Source of the DNA: Acidocella sp. KAb 2-4
GTDB lineage: Bacteria > Pseudomonadota > Alphaproteobacteria > Acetobacterales > Acetobacteraceae
DNA: 64,000 nt
Direction: 5' to 3'
Assembly (NCBI RefSeq): GCF_020567705.1
Contig: NZ_JAJDJU010000012.1
Coordinates: forward strand, 1 to 64,000
Shown here: piece by piece, positions 8,297-17,471 of the stretch
Numbering within the stretch: position 1 is the stretch's first letter
Layout: each line of letters begins with the position of its first letter
Notes under the pieces: generated by a model
Seen by the model: the letters and a program-made list of their open reading frames with translations, nothing else
Databases searched by the model: none
What the model was told of the DNA's origin: nothing
Position numbers and translations under genes: made by a program

Positions 8297-10330
8297 TTAC
8301 GAGAAGATGTGGAACAGGCCGAGGACCATGTCGATGAGCTTGATGCCGACGAAAGGCGCGATAATGCCACCCAGCCCGTAAATAAGCAGATTGCGCTTGA
8401 GTAGAGCGGCGGCGCCAATGGCGCGGAATTTTACGCCACGTAGTGCCAGCGGCACAAGCACCACGATGATGAGCGCGTTAAAGATAACGGCGGAGAGAAT
8501 GGCGCTCTCCGGCGTGTTGAGCTGCATGATGTTGAGCGCACCGAGCTGCGGATAAGTGGTGATGAAGATGGCCGGCAATATCGCGAAATATTTGGAGATA
8601 TCGTTGGCGATGGAGAAGGTGGTGAGCGCGCCACGCGTGATCAGCAACTGTTTGCCAATTTCCACGATCTCAATCAACTTCGTCGGGTCGCTATCGAGAT
8701 CAACCATATTGCCCGCCTCGCGCGCGGCCTGTGTGCCGGTTTGCATCGCCACGCCCACATCGGCCTGGGCCAGCGCGGGGGCGTCGTTCGTACCATCGCC
8801 GCACATGGCCACCAGCCGGCCTTCGCTTTGCACCTTTCTGATATAATCAAGCTTGTTCTGCGGATTGGCCTCGGCGATATAGTCATCCACACCGGCTTCC
8901 GCCGCGATGGTGGCGGCGGTGATGCGGTTATCGCCCGTGACCATGATGGTGCGGATGCCCATCGCACGCAGCGCGGCAAAACGTTCTTTTATGCCGGGCT
9001 TGACGATGTCTTTCAGCTCTATGGCGCCAAGTAGTTTGCCATCCGCGGTAACGGCAAGCGGCGTGGAGCCGGCACGGGCAATGCGGGCAATGCTTTCGGT
9101 AAAGGCAGGATCCGGCGCGACGCCAAGCGCGGCGAGGACCGAGTCCACAGCACCCTTGCGGTAGGATTTGCCACCCGTATCAATGCCCGACATGCGGGTA
9201 TTGGCCGAGAAGGGAATGATGGCGGCATCATCCGGCGTAGCCAGGCTGATGCCGTAACGGTCCCGTGCGAAGGAGAGGATGGAACGGCCCTCCGGTGTAT
9301 CGTCACCCAGGCTGGCCATGACACAGGCTTCCGCCAAAATGCGCTCATTCACGCTCGGTACGGGATAGAAGCCCGCGGCCATACGGTTGCCGAAGGTGAT
9401 GGTGCCGGTCTTATCCAACAGCAATGCATCCACATCGCCCGCAGCCTCCACCGCGCGGCCAGAAGTGGCAACGACATTGAAGCGCACCAAGCGGTCCATG
9501 CCCGCAATGCCGATAGCCGAGAGCAGCCCGCCAATGGTGGTCGGGATGAGGCAGACCAGCAGCGCCGCCAACACGGGGATGGAAAAGCGTGTACCGGAAT
9601 ACTGGCCAAACCCGACCAGCGTGACCACGGCAATGACAAACACGATCGTGAGGCCCGCAAGCAAAATGTTAAGCGCGATCTCATTCGGCGTTTTGCGGCG
9701 TTCGGCGCCTTCCACCAGCGCGATCATGCGATCGAGAAAAGTGGCCCCCGCATCGGCGGTGATACGCACCACCAGCCAGTCGGACACCAGATGCGTGCCG
9801 CCGGTAACGGCGGAGCGGTCGCCCCCGGCCTCGCGCACCACGGGAGCGGATTCGCCCGTTACCGCGCTCTCATTCACGCTGGCCACGCCTTCTATCACCT
9901 CGCCATCCGAGGGGATGAGGTCGCCCGCTTCCACCAACACCACATCGTCGCATCTCAGGTCCGGCGCTGGGGTAGGTATGAATATCGCGCGGTCATGCGG
10001 GTCCATTAGCAATTTCGCCATCGTGTCGGACCGGGCGCGGCGAAGGCTCTCGGCACGGGCGCGACCACGGCCTTCCGCCACGGCCTCGGCAAAAGTGGCG
10101 AAGATGACGGTGAGCCACAACCAGATGGCGATGGTGATGGAGAACCCCGCCGGGCGGTGGGTGAGCAGCGCCTCGATACCCGTGGCGGCCACCAGGGCGG
10201 CAACGATTTCCGTTACAAAAATGACCGGATTTCGGGCCAGCGTGACCGGGTTCAGCTTTGCGAGTGACTCCAGCATGGCGCGGCGGATAATGCCGGCATC
10301 GAACAGGGATATGGTTTCAGCTTTTGACAT
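8297..10330 (-). CDS. kdpB: KdpB, potassium-transporting P-type ATPase catalytic subunit
   Basis: 677 residues, near the E. coli length of 682. Visible motifs are the actuator loop VTGESAPVV, phosphorylation motif DKTGT with Asp306, and hinge [19 protein letters not shown]. KdpB hydrolyses ATP to drive K+ uptake through KdpA. The start is ATG at 10328-10330 ([10 protein letters not shown]); the kdpA stop TGA at 10332-10334 is one base upstream. The longer open frame to 10735 is antisense or out of frame inside kdpA and was discarded. Confidence 0.97.
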   Translation of the reverse strand: MSKAETISLFDAGIIRRAMLESLAKLNPVTLARNPVIFVTEIVAALVAATGIEALLTHRPAGFSITIAIWLWLTVIFATFAEAVAEGRGRARAESLRRARSDTMAKLLMDPHDRAIFIPTPAPDLRCDDVVLVEAGDLIPSDGEVIEGVASVNESAVTGESAPVVREAGGDRSAVTGGTHLVSDWLVVRITADAGATFLDRMIALVEGAERRKTPNEIALNILLAGLTIVFVIAVVTLVGFGQYSGTRFSIPVLAALLVCLIPTTIGGLLSAIGIAGMDRLVRFNVVATSGRAVEAAGDVDALLLDKTGTITFGNRMAAGFYPVPSVNERILAEACVMASLGDDTPEGRSILSFARDRYGISLATPDDAAIIPFSANTRMSGIDTGGKSYRKGAVDSVLAALGVAPDPAFTESIARIARAGSTPLAVTADGKLLGAIELKDIVKPGIKERFAALRAMGIRTIMVTGDNRITAATIAAEAGVDDYIAEANPQNKLDYIRKVQSEGRLVAMCGDGTNDAPALAQADVGVAMQTGTQAAREAGNMVDLDSDPTKLIEIVEIGKQLLITRGALTTFSIANDISKYFAILPAIFITTYPQLGALNIMQLNTPESAILSAVIFNALIIVVLVPLALRGVKFRAIGAAALLKRNLLIYGLGGIIAPFVGIKLIDMVLGLFHIFS

Positions 10331-10331
10331 T

Positions 10332-12026
10332 TCAGAAGCTCTTTCCAGCGTAAAGGAGAAAATGCTCGGCGATTGGCCCGAGCGTGTCAGCCGGCATGAA
10401 TTGCAACCCGCCCAGGATGATGATGACGCCGATGAGCAGGAAGGTGAAAAGCGTGCCCGTGGTGGGGAAAGTTCCCGCGCTTTCCGCCAGCTTTGGCTTG
10501 GCGGCAAGAGATCCGGCAATGGCGAGAACAGGCACCATGAAGGCGAAACGGCCGAACAGCATAGCGGCGCCCAGCCCGTAATCCAGCAGCGGCGTATCCG
10601 CCGAGAGGCCCGCAAAGGCGGAGCCGTTATTCTCGGTGGCTGATGTCCAGCCATAAAGCATTTCCGAGAGACCGTGCGGGCCGCCATTCGCAAGCGAGGC
10701 AATACCCGAAGGCGTAACCAGCGAGAAACCAGCACCTACCAGGATGAAGAAGGTAAGGATGAGCACACCCAGCATGGCGAGCTTGATCTCTTTGGCCTGC
10801 ACCTTCTTGCCCAAATATTCCGGCGTGCGCCCCACCATCAGGCCCGCGACAAACACGGAGAGTAGCGCAAAGACGATGATGGTGTAGAAGCCCGAACCCA
10901 CGCCACCCGGCGTAACCTCACCAAGCTGCATCAGGAATAGCGGCACGGCGCCGCCTAGGGGCGTATAACTGTCAGTAAAGCTGTCCACCGCACCGGTGGA
11001 GGTGCCGGTGGCGGAGACATTGAAGGTCGTGCTTGCAGGAATTCCGAAGCGTATCTCCTTGCCTTCCCAATTACCGCTAGCCTGCACACCCGCGGCAATC
11101 TGCTGCGGGTTACCCGCCGCCTCCGCCGCGTAGGCGCCCACGCAACCAAGCACGAGGATGATGGCCATGGCGGCCATCAACGTGCGTCCCTGCGGCTTGT
11201 CCTTCACCATGTGGCCAAAGGCGATCGGCAACGCGAAACCAATGACGAGCAGCAGCCAGTTTTCAAGTAAATTCGTCCAGGCGTTAGGATTCTCGAACGG
11301 ATGCGCGGAGTTGGCATTGAAGAATCCCCCGCCATTGGTACCGAATTCCTTGATGGCCTCTTGGAACGCGACTGGCCCAATGGCCAACGGCTGCGCGCCC
11401 GATTGCAACGTGTGCAGCTGCACGGCCTGTGCGAAGGTTTGTGGCGCGCCCGCCATCACCAACAACGTGGCGGCAATCAGCGCTCCAGGGATAAGCAGAT
11501 ACAGCGTGATGCGCGTGAGGTCGGTGTAGAAATTGCCAAGCGTCTTCAACCCGCTGCCGGTAAAGGCGCGCATAACGGCCGCTGCGGCAGCAATACCAGC
11601 AGCGGCGGAGAGGAACATATGCACGCACAGGCCCAGCATCTGCGCGCCATTAGAAATCTGTTGCTCCGGTACATAAGCCTGCCAGTTTGTGTTTGTGGTG
11701 AAGCTGGCCGCCGTGTTGAAAGCCAGGCGCGGGGACATGCCCGCGATATGCAGCGGGTTAAAGGGCAGATAATATTGCAGCCGTAAAATGGCGTAGAGCA
11801 TCCCGAAATGGATGACGCTGAGCAGCAATAGGGCGATGGCATAGGATTGCCAGCCCATTTGGCGCCCCGCGTCAATGCCGGCTAGGCGGTAGAAGCACAT
11901 TTCCACCTGGCGCAACCAAACTATTCGGCCTTCGAAAATGGCGGCCATATAGCGGCCAAGCGGAAAGGCAGCACCCAGCACAAGCGCGAAAAGCAGGGCG
12001 ATATAGAGGAGACCATGTATTGTCAT
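10332..12026 (-). CDS. kdpA: KdpA, potassium-binding and translocating subunit
   Basis: 564 residues (E. coli KdpA is 557), an integral membrane protein of the SKT superfamily with about ten membrane helices. Family blocks include [33 protein letters not shown] and [14 protein letters not shown], which carry the selectivity-filter loops. It starts at ATG 12024-12026, four bases after the kdpF stop. It binds and conducts K+ in the KdpFABC complex in the inner membrane. Confidence 0.97.
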   Translation of the reverse strand: MTIHGLLYIALLFALVLGAAFPLGRYMAAIFEGRIVWLRQVEMCFYRLAGIDAGRQMGWQSYAIALLLLSVIHFGMLYAILRLQYYLPFNPLHIAGMSPRLAFNTAASFTTNTNWQAYVPEQQISNGAQMLGLCVHMFLSAAAGIAAAAAVMRAFTGSGLKTLGNFYTDLTRITLYLLIPGALIAATLLVMAGAPQTFAQAVQLHTLQSGAQPLAIGPVAFQEAIKEFGTNGGGFFNANSAHPFENPNAWTNLLENWLLLVIGFALPIAFGHMVKDKPQGRTLMAAMAIILVLGCVGAYAAEAAGNPQQIAAGVQASGNWEGKEIRFGIPASTTFNVSATGTSTGAVDSFTDSYTPLGGAVPLFLMQLGEVTPGGVGSGFYTIIVFALLSVFVAGLMVGRTPEYLGKKVQAKEIKLAMLGVLILTFFILVGAGFSLVTPSGIASLANGGPHGLSEMLYGWTSATENNGSAFAGLSADTPLLDYGLGAAMLFGRFAFMVPVLAIAGSLAAKPKLAESAGTFPTTGTLFTFLLIGVIIILGGLQFMPADTLGPIAEHFLLYAGKSF

Positions 12027-12030
12027 GGGA

Positions 12031-12117
12031 TTAGAAATCCTCAGGCCGCAGCAAGGCCAAAACGAGATAAACGAGAAGCAGAACGGAAATCACGCCACCG
12101 GCGATGAGATCGGGCAT
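12031..12117 (-). CDS. kdpF: KdpF, small stabilising subunit
   Basis: A 28-residue single-helix peptide that begins MPDLIAGG and ends VLALLRPEDF. It matches KdpF in length, in its one hydrophobic helix, and in the LLRPE(D/K/R)F ending. It is located directly before kdpA. Its ATG (12115-12117) shares one base with the stop of the preceding 27-residue ORF (TGATG), so it is probably translated by coupling; no good separate ribosome-binding site is visible. Confidence 0.9.
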   Translation of the reverse strand: MPDLIAGGVISVLLLVYLVLALLRPEDF

Positions 12118-12200
12118 CACACGCGCTCGCAGGCCGGAACGTAGAGAAGCAGCAGAACGAAAATGATAGCACCCGCAGATATGGAAACGAGATCACCCAT
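12117..12200 (-). CDS. Unannotated 27-aa single-helix microprotein leading the kdp operon
   Basis: A small ORF begins MGDLVSISAGA and ends YVPACERV. It consists of one hydrophobic helix (about residues 9-21, AIIFVLLLLYV) and a short Cys-containing basic/acidic tail. ATG at 12198-12200 follows AAAGGAG with good spacing, and its stop overlaps the kdpF start (TGATG). Its size and topology mirror KdpF, but it lacks the RPEDF ending. It could be a second KdpF-like subunit, a regulatory micropeptide, or a leader that couples kdpF translation. Coding is inferred from start signal, coupling and hydrophobicity only. Confidence 0.6.
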   Translation of the reverse strand: MGDLVSISAGAIIFVLLLLYVPACERV

Positions 12201-12201
12201 G

Positions 12202-12221
12202 ACAGGCTCCTTTCAGCCTGT
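12202..12221 (-). promoter_or_regulatory. Hairpin overlapping the first ribosome-binding site of the kdp operon
   Basis: On the minus strand ACAGGCT, a six-base loop GAAAGG, and AGCCTGT form a perfect 7-bp stem. The Shine-Dalgarno AAAGGAG lies in the loop and the first stem bases, and the stem ends one base before the ATG of the 27-aa ORF. It could limit initiation at the operon's first gene. Confidence 0.5.
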
Positions 12222-12271
12222 TGGTGTGCGCCCGGCCGCATAAAATTCATATGTGAAACATCTATCCACTG

Positions 12272-12290
12272 TATAAAGGCGGCATAAAGT
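12272..12290 (-). promoter_or_regulatory. Candidate KdpE operator: direct repeat CTTTAT(G/A)
   Basis: Minus strand reads CTTTATG-CCGC-CTTTATA: two near-identical heptamers starting 12 bases apart, about one helical turn, 72-90 bases upstream of the first kdp start. Tandem half-sites at this spacing are typical of OmpR-family regulators, and T-rich TTTATA sequence occurs in known KdpE sites. This is inference from position and pattern. Confidence 0.35.
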
Positions 12291-13408
12291 TTGGTGGCTT
12301 CTGGACAACGAGGGAGAGTAATTGTTGCCCTTAATAATGGTGGCAACAACTTGCGGCTGCTAGGCCGGTAGCTACGACCGCTCACGGGAGAGGTCCCCGC
12401 GGCTGGGAAAGACCATAAAGAGCACGAGGTGGCTGCTGTCCCGCAGTTGAGTCGGGAAAGCTGCCAATCCGCAAAAGCCTCGGGGAAAAAGCAGTCCCCC
12501 GACCAGAAATAGCCTATGCTTTTAGCGCCACATGCTGCGCATACGCGCGGCGACATCGACCCATGGGCGCCGACTCTCAGTCTGCCCGTGTGCGGTTACG
12601 CCCCTCCCAGCTCGCGTTTCTGGGAGTCGTTTTTGATTGCCTTCTCCGCAACCAAGTGGACGCCGCCTTCGCAGAATATGCCAGGATGGCCCCGGCGACC
12701 GTGTTGCTGGCCTGCACGCTGCGATCAACCAGAAGTTTCCCGCTGTTCAATCACCTCAGCCACTTCAACGGCCATCTCCCTCGCCACGCCCTTCTCCAAC
12801 AAGCCAAGTGCGATTGACCGCAGTCAATGAAAGCTCAATATTATTTACTTATCAAAGCTCTGATTTACCGCGAAATTACCCACGATATACCGCGTGGGAG
12901 AGTTGAAAAACGCGGTTAGCGTGGCAGATGGTTGAAGTGAACAGCACCCACGACGGAAGCTGACTGAGGACCACATTTCGCTTTTCCGGGGGCGCGCCGG
13001 ACACGCCAACCCCAGAATATGGCGATGGCCAGCCGCCTCGGGCTTGCCGCTGCGGCGGCCATGTAAGCTCGCATGCGCATATTCCACCGCCCGGCGGATC
13101 TACCCACCACCGGGTATCAACCTCCTATTCGTGATGAATGGAAGGTACCCGCCGTGCGCACCCGCTCAGCGCGGCTCCGTGTCGCAACCCACCACACGCC
13201 GCGCCCGCCGCGCCCTGGCCTGCGGGGTCACCAACGCAAGCGTCCCACCTCCGCCAGGGTGTGGCCGGGCACCAACTGGGCCGCGCCATTTTTGGTCCGG
13301 ACCGAAAGACATACACACCGTATCTTCGCACCCAAAAAGATGACTTCTCATCACACCTACATTTCAGTTAGTGCAATAATAAGCTAGCCCTCCTTACGCA
13401 ATCCTCAA
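12291..13408. other. Gene-poor interval between kdp and the acyltransferase
   Basis: About 1.1 kb with only short, overlapping open frames on both strands, none with a recognisable family, good ribosome-binding site or consistent coding character. Fragments such as LRSIALGLLEKGVAREMAVEVAEVI (split by stops, minus strand near 12750-12820) may be relics of a decayed small gene. I see no repeats or structured elements I can defend. Confidence 0.4.
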
Positions 13409-14578
13409 ATGGGTGACGTTGTGACAATACGATCCATTGCCACAAGGATTGAAGAGACTTCCGGCCACGCTTCTGGTTTCGATTACATGCGCCTTGCGTT
13501 AGCGAGCGCAATTCTGTTGATTCATACGGCTTTAGTTTGCCACGGCCTGCCGGCTGACGAAGCAATTTATACAGGGCCTGCACGACCTCTGGCGCGGCTC
13601 ATCTTACCGGCTTTCTTTGCTTTGAGCGGTTTTCTCGTTGCTGGCAGCCTCCAGCGCTCAAGAACCCCCGTCATGTTCCTCGGGTTACGTGCGCTGCGAA
13701 TCATTCCCGGCCTTGCCGGGCTCACTGTCTTTAGTGCCTTCATCCTCGGCCCATTGGTCACTGATCTGCCTCTCCGAGATTATTTCGGTAGCGCCGCGCT
13801 GCGTCATTACCTACTCACCGCAATCGGGGATGTACAATTCTATTTACCAGGGACATTCCAGGACAATCCGCTGCCTGAAGTTGTAAACGGGCAGCTTTGG
13901 ACAATCCCGTTCGAACTATATTCTTATATCGTAATTTCTGTGCTGGCGCTGCTAGGTCTCCACCGCTATCACATACTCGCACCACTATCCGTGGTCACAC
14001 TTACTTTAGTCTATCTCTTTGTCACGCTGGCACGACATCATTGGGTCGTGATGTTCGTCCCTGGCTCAATCAATGGCGCGCTGCTCATCGCCACCTCGCT
14101 GGCGGGCGTCAGCCTGTATCTATATCGTGATCTGGTGCCGTGGAGTTTCTCTCTGTTCCTCGGCGCGTTTTTGCTTGCTTGCGTTAGCGTCTCGTACTTG
14201 CCATTTGGAGACTTTTTAGCTCCTTTCCCCGCTGCCTACGCCACGATTTATCTTGGCTTACTAAATCCAGACCGGAGATTTCTGCATGGTGCTGATTATT
14301 CGTATGGTGTATATCTGTATGGGTTCAGTGTACAGCAGGCCATGGTCCACGCCCTTACCATTGCCCACGAAGAGATAATGATCGCGACACTCAGCGTGCC
14401 GATGGTTTTATGTATAGCCGGATTATCCTGGTATCTGATTGAGAAACCAGCACATAAGTTGCGACATATTCTGAAAAAAATTGAATATATCTGGCTTTTT
14501 TCTAAAGCCTCATATCCCATACAAGGCACTGCTCTGTTGCGTCCACCCGACGATCCATCCTTTCAACGACGAGATTGA
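13409..14578 (+). CDS. Acyltransferase family 3 membrane protein (OafA/YrhL-like)
   Basis: 389 residues with about ten membrane helices. The N-terminus reads FDYMRLALASAILLIHTALV, the usual RxxA..VxxxH opening of acyltransferase-3 proteins, with the conserved His in HTAL. FFALSGFLVAGSL is the second family block. The C-terminus (SWYLIEKPAHKLR) matches the family ending. Such proteins O-acetylate or O-acylate surface polysaccharides, lipids or secondary metabolites at the inner membrane. The gene is clearly poorer in GC than its flanks. It lies next to a PMT-like glycosyltransferase and a decayed transposase, suggesting transfer. The substrate cannot be told. Confidence 0.85.
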   Translation: MGDVVTIRSIATRIEETSGHASGFDYMRLALASAILLIHTALVCHGLPADEAIYTGPARPLARLILPAFFALSGFLVAGSLQRSRTPVMFLGLRALRIIPGLAGLTVFSAFILGPLVTDLPLRDYFGSAALRHYLLTAIGDVQFYLPGTFQDNPLPEVVNGQLWTIPFELYSYIVISVLALLGLHRYHILAPLSVVTLTLVYLFVTLARHHWVVMFVPGSINGALLIATSLAGVSLYLYRDLVPWSFSLFLGAFLLACVSVSYLPFGDFLAPFPAAYATIYLGLLNPDRRFLHGADYSYGVYLYGFSVQQAMVHALTIAHEEIMIATLSVPMVLCIAGLSWYLIEKPAHKLRHILKKIEYIWLFSKASYPIQGTALLRPPDDPSFQRRD

Positions 14579-14887
14579 GCCAGTTATGACATCAATATAA
14601 TTACATGCGCCCCCTAAAGGAGATGATTTTACTGCAATAACCGAATATGAACATCGAGTCGGATTATCGAATACGCAGGCCAAACAGCAGAAATTTTTGC
14701 GATCACCCTATCGAGGACAAGCTGAAGCATGCACAGTTCGACCCCCTCACGCCGCTTGTATGCCAAAGGCGCTTTCTTCATCAAAATCTGGCTAAATAAA
14801 TCAATCGCAAGGCAAACAATCTTCCATCACTGAAAGCTTAACCATCAAGATCATTCACGGCAATCTCGTTATTGCGGAGATGTGTCC
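14579..14887. other. AT-rich intergenic interval
   Basis: About 310 bases between two plus-strand genes, markedly AT-rich, with no open frame worth reporting. It probably holds the promoter of the downstream glycosyltransferase gene, but no clear -35/-10 pair stands out. Confidence 0.4.
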
Positions 14888-16486
14888 ATGGTGCAGGTTG
14901 CGGCAGGCGGCAAAAGTTCCGTCATAGAGGGGTCGGTTAACCCCAATCTTATACCCCTCTGGGCGTATGACTTTACGGTCATGGCCCTTTTTCTGTTGAC
15001 GGCATTCATAACAAGACTGCCAACCTTCCTGCGCAGCGTAATGGATTGGGATGAGAGTCTTTACTTTTTGATGGCGCAACAATGGTTCGCTGGCCACCTT
15101 CCATATACAACCCTATGGGACAATAAGCCTATTGGCATCTATACGATATTTTTAGCTTTTCAATGGATTTTCGGACGTAACGTGCTTTCAATACGAATCG
15201 CGACTGTCATCTTCGTGGCCGTCACAGCGTTCATCGTTTTTAAGCTGGTGCAAGTAATAGGCGCACGCGAACGGCACGGAGTTAATAAGGCTGCTCTAGC
15301 TGCGGGAGTGGCCTATCTCATTTGCTCCGTAAGCAATGACGGACTGGCCGCGAATACAGAATTATTCATGATTGCCTTCACATGCAGCGCGGCGTGGTGC
15401 GCGTTGTCAATCAAGTTCTGTGCACAGCGCCCCGCACTGAAAGGGTTTTGCACCGGGTTGCTGTTAGGAATTGCCTTCATGACTAAATATGTCATGGTGT
15501 TTGAAGTACCCGCAGTGGTATTCGGCTTGCTATTTGTAAGCCTCGTTGTACCAAAAAAAGCAATAAGGCGTACATGCCTTGCAGGCTTCGCCGGCGGCGC
15601 AATCCCTTTGCTGCTTACCGCGCTTTCATACCTGCACGCGGGTGAGTTTCATAACTGGGCCAATGCTAGCATTCTAGCAAATTTCCGGCGCGAAGGGGTG
15701 GCATTTCAACCGCTCACCACCGCACTCCTTGTGCGCCTGGCAAAATGGCTGCCGCTTTACACCGCCGCTCTGGTGGTCTTCGTCAGCACGCTTCGCCGAC
15801 CTCAGCCGGATTTCCCGATGTTCCTCACCCTTTGGTTATTGGGGGGCGCATTGGGGGTAATCTCAGCCAAATCATTCTACTCTCATTATTTCTTGCAACT
15901 TTTACCGCCGTTATGCGTTAGTCTTGGTTGGGTGTTACTGCGGGATTTTTCTGCATTGTGTAACTGGCCAACTATTGCGGGAATATTGTTCATCCCCATA
16001 GCCAGCGCGCTGATCACGCTGGGCATTGCACTCGCTCCGGTAATGACAATCCAAGACGGAGCGCGGTTCCATCAAGACACACCGGCGTTAATCGCCGCTG
16101 ATCTTATCAACACACCTCAAGAAACAGGTCTGAAACTCTATGTCTTCGATTATGAACCGATAATCTACGCACTCGCCGACACTAAGCTGCCAACAAGATA
16201 TGCCTATCCTGCCTTCGTTACCACCTGTATTTTATCGCATATCGCGAAAGTACAACCACAGAGTGAGTTGAGACACATCCTTTCGAAGTTACCACAATTC
16301 ATCGTGATGGGACGCAAGCCGGTAACAGACTTGCCTGTTGACCCGGCAGTATACGCAGATATGCGCAACGCGCTCACAGCCCGCTACGTTACATGGAAGC
16401 ACTATGGCGACGCGACCGTGTACCAACTACGTCCCGCCCCACTGGCGCCACTGCCGCCAGAAGTTTCGGGTGGTTGCAAGAACTAG
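14888..16486 (+). CDS. ArnT/PMT-like membrane glycosyltransferase
   Basis: 532 residues, about eleven membrane helices and a periplasmic C-terminal part. The first luminal loop has the PMT_2/ArnT signature: DWDESLYFLMAQQW, then TLWDNKPIG, where the acidic residues of the DxDE-like motif are catalytic in GT-C enzymes. The family transfers sugars from polyprenyl-phosphate donors to lipids, glycans or proteins on the periplasmic face. I prefer ATG 14888 over GTG 14882 because GGAG at 14876-14879 is 8 bases from the ATG but only 2 from the GTG. Low GC, like the acyltransferase gene before it; the two may modify the same surface glycan. Confidence 0.8.
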   Translation: MVQVAAGGKSSVIEGSVNPNLIPLWAYDFTVMALFLLTAFITRLPTFLRSVMDWDESLYFLMAQQWFAGHLPYTTLWDNKPIGIYTIFLAFQWIFGRNVLSIRIATVIFVAVTAFIVFKLVQVIGARERHGVNKAALAAGVAYLICSVSNDGLAANTELFMIAFTCSAAWCALSIKFCAQRPALKGFCTGLLLGIAFMTKYVMVFEVPAVVFGLLFVSLVVPKKAIRRTCLAGFAGGAIPLLLTALSYLHAGEFHNWANASILANFRREGVAFQPLTTALLVRLAKWLPLYTAALVVFVSTLRRPQPDFPMFLTLWLLGGALGVISAKSFYSHYFLQLLPPLCVSLGWVLLRDFSALCNWPTIAGILFIPIASALITLGIALAPVMTIQDGARFHQDTPALIAADLINTPQETGLKLYVFDYEPIIYALADTKLPTRYAYPAFVTTCILSHIAKVQPQSELRHILSKLPQFIVMGRKPVTDLPVDPAVYADMRNALTARYVTWKHYGDATVYQLRPAPLAPLPPEVSGGCKN

Positions 16487-16828
16487 GAGCGTGTCACGGC
16501 ATTCATTACAGCGTCCTTTGGCCGAGGCTGCTGGGCGCTGGGGGTAAGCGCGCTCGGGCGCAGCGTTTCGATCAGGGCGTTCGACGATTGGGATGATCCG
16601 GCACCGGGCCATATCGCGGCCGACCTGGTGTCGCACAATGGGCCTATGGCGAAGGGAAGCTTTGAATAGACATTAACGCTGAGCGACATCGCGACCGGCG
16701 GGACCGAGTGTGCGCCGCTGTTGGTGCGCTAGCAGGCGGCGCTTGTCGCCGTGCTCGCCGAGTTGCGCGAGCTGATGCCGTTTACGCTGTTGGCCGCTCC
16801 GCACTTGGCTTGGGCGCCCGATCGCTGA
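16487..16828 (+). pseudogene. Decayed insertion-sequence transposase (integrase-core type)
   Basis: In the frame continuing after the previous gene's stop, the sequence reads VSIRAFDDWDDPAPGHIAAD, then LVSHNGPMAKGSFE, a stop (16667), TLTLSDIATGGTECAPLLVR, a stop, and AELRELMPFTLL. This matches the middle of DDE transposases in which (Y/F)DDWDDPAPG..EADLV.H.GP and T(D)IATGWTECAPLL are conserved. Two in-frame stops, loss of both ends and no visible terminal repeats show it is dead. It marks the right edge of the low-GC patch. Confidence 0.7.
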
Positions 16829-16858
16829 AGCCGGTTTCCACACGGCCGGCCGCTTGGC

Positions 16859-16885
16859 GTGTGACCGGCCTACCGGCCGGCACAC
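16859..16885. terminator. Strong hairpin downstream of the SCO gene
   Basis: GTGTG-(A)-CCGGCC, loop TACC, GGCCGG-CACAC: an 11-bp stem with one bulged A, 32-58 bases past the SCO stop on the minus strand. There is no T-run on either side, so it may act as a weak or Rho-assisted terminator or simply be a structured 3' end. Confidence 0.4.
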
Positions 16886-16916
16886 CATGCTCACCCTCGC
16901 TTCTCGCACGGGGCGT

Positions 16917-17471
16917 TCACGGTGCCGCTTGAGCAGCTCGCGAGGCATGGTAGCGCCCGAGCGCCTGCCGCAGCGCCGCCATCGATTCCCCGTCGGGCAA
17001 CACCCCAGCCAGCCCACCTTGCGGCCCCAGCACATAGATCAGCGCGCTGTGCCGCAACGGTCCGGCGGGGCCTTGCGGCCAGCGCGCATAAACGTGGAAC
17101 GCCGCCACCGCCGCGCTCACCTGCGCCGCGCTGCCACCCAACCCCTCGATGCGCGGCGAAAATAGCGCGGCGTAGCGTGACACAGTTTGCGGGCTGTCAT
17201 GCGCGGGGTCGAGCGTGATAAATACTGCGGCAAAGCTCTCGCCGCCAGGGTCAACAGCGCTCATCGCCTGGGCGAGGCGGTAGAGCGTGGCGGGGCATAT
17301 ATCAGGGCAGCGCGTATAGCCGAAGAATACCAGCAGATAGCGCCCGCGGAATTGCGCCGGCGTCACCACCTGCCCGGCCCCGTTACGGAGCGAAAAGCTG
17401 AACTCGGGCACCGCCGCCCGGGCGAGCCCAGGCCATAAGGCCGCGCCCAGCACCGCCCGACGGCGGAGCAT
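16917..17471 (-). CDS. SCO1/SenC-family copper chaperone
   Basis: 184 residues with an N-terminal signal or anchor ([19 protein letters not shown]) and a thioredoxin-like fold. The copper-binding CxxxC lies in TRCPDICPATL and the third ligand His in GPLRHSALIYVL. The family delivers copper to the CuA site of cytochrome oxidase or acts as a thiol oxidoreductase in the periplasm. Its ATG overlaps the chemoreceptor stop (TGATG at 17469-17473), so the two are translationally coupled, an unusual pairing. No oxidase genes are nearby. Confidence 0.9.
   Translation of the reverse strand: MLRRRAVLGAALWPGLARAAVPEFSFSLRNGAGQVVTPAQFRGRYLLVFFGYTRCPDICPATLYRLAQAMSAVDPGGESFAAVFITLDPAHDSPQTVSRYAALFSPRIEGLGGSAAQVSAAVAAFHVYARWPQGPAGPLRHSALIYVLGPQGGLAGVLPDGESMAALRQALGRYHASRAAQAAP

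Noticed and set aside
12516-13371. Several overlapping ORFs of 60-104 codons on both strands
   Set aside because: They overlap each other in many frames, lack start signals and recognisable motifs, and are typical of high-GC non-coding DNA.
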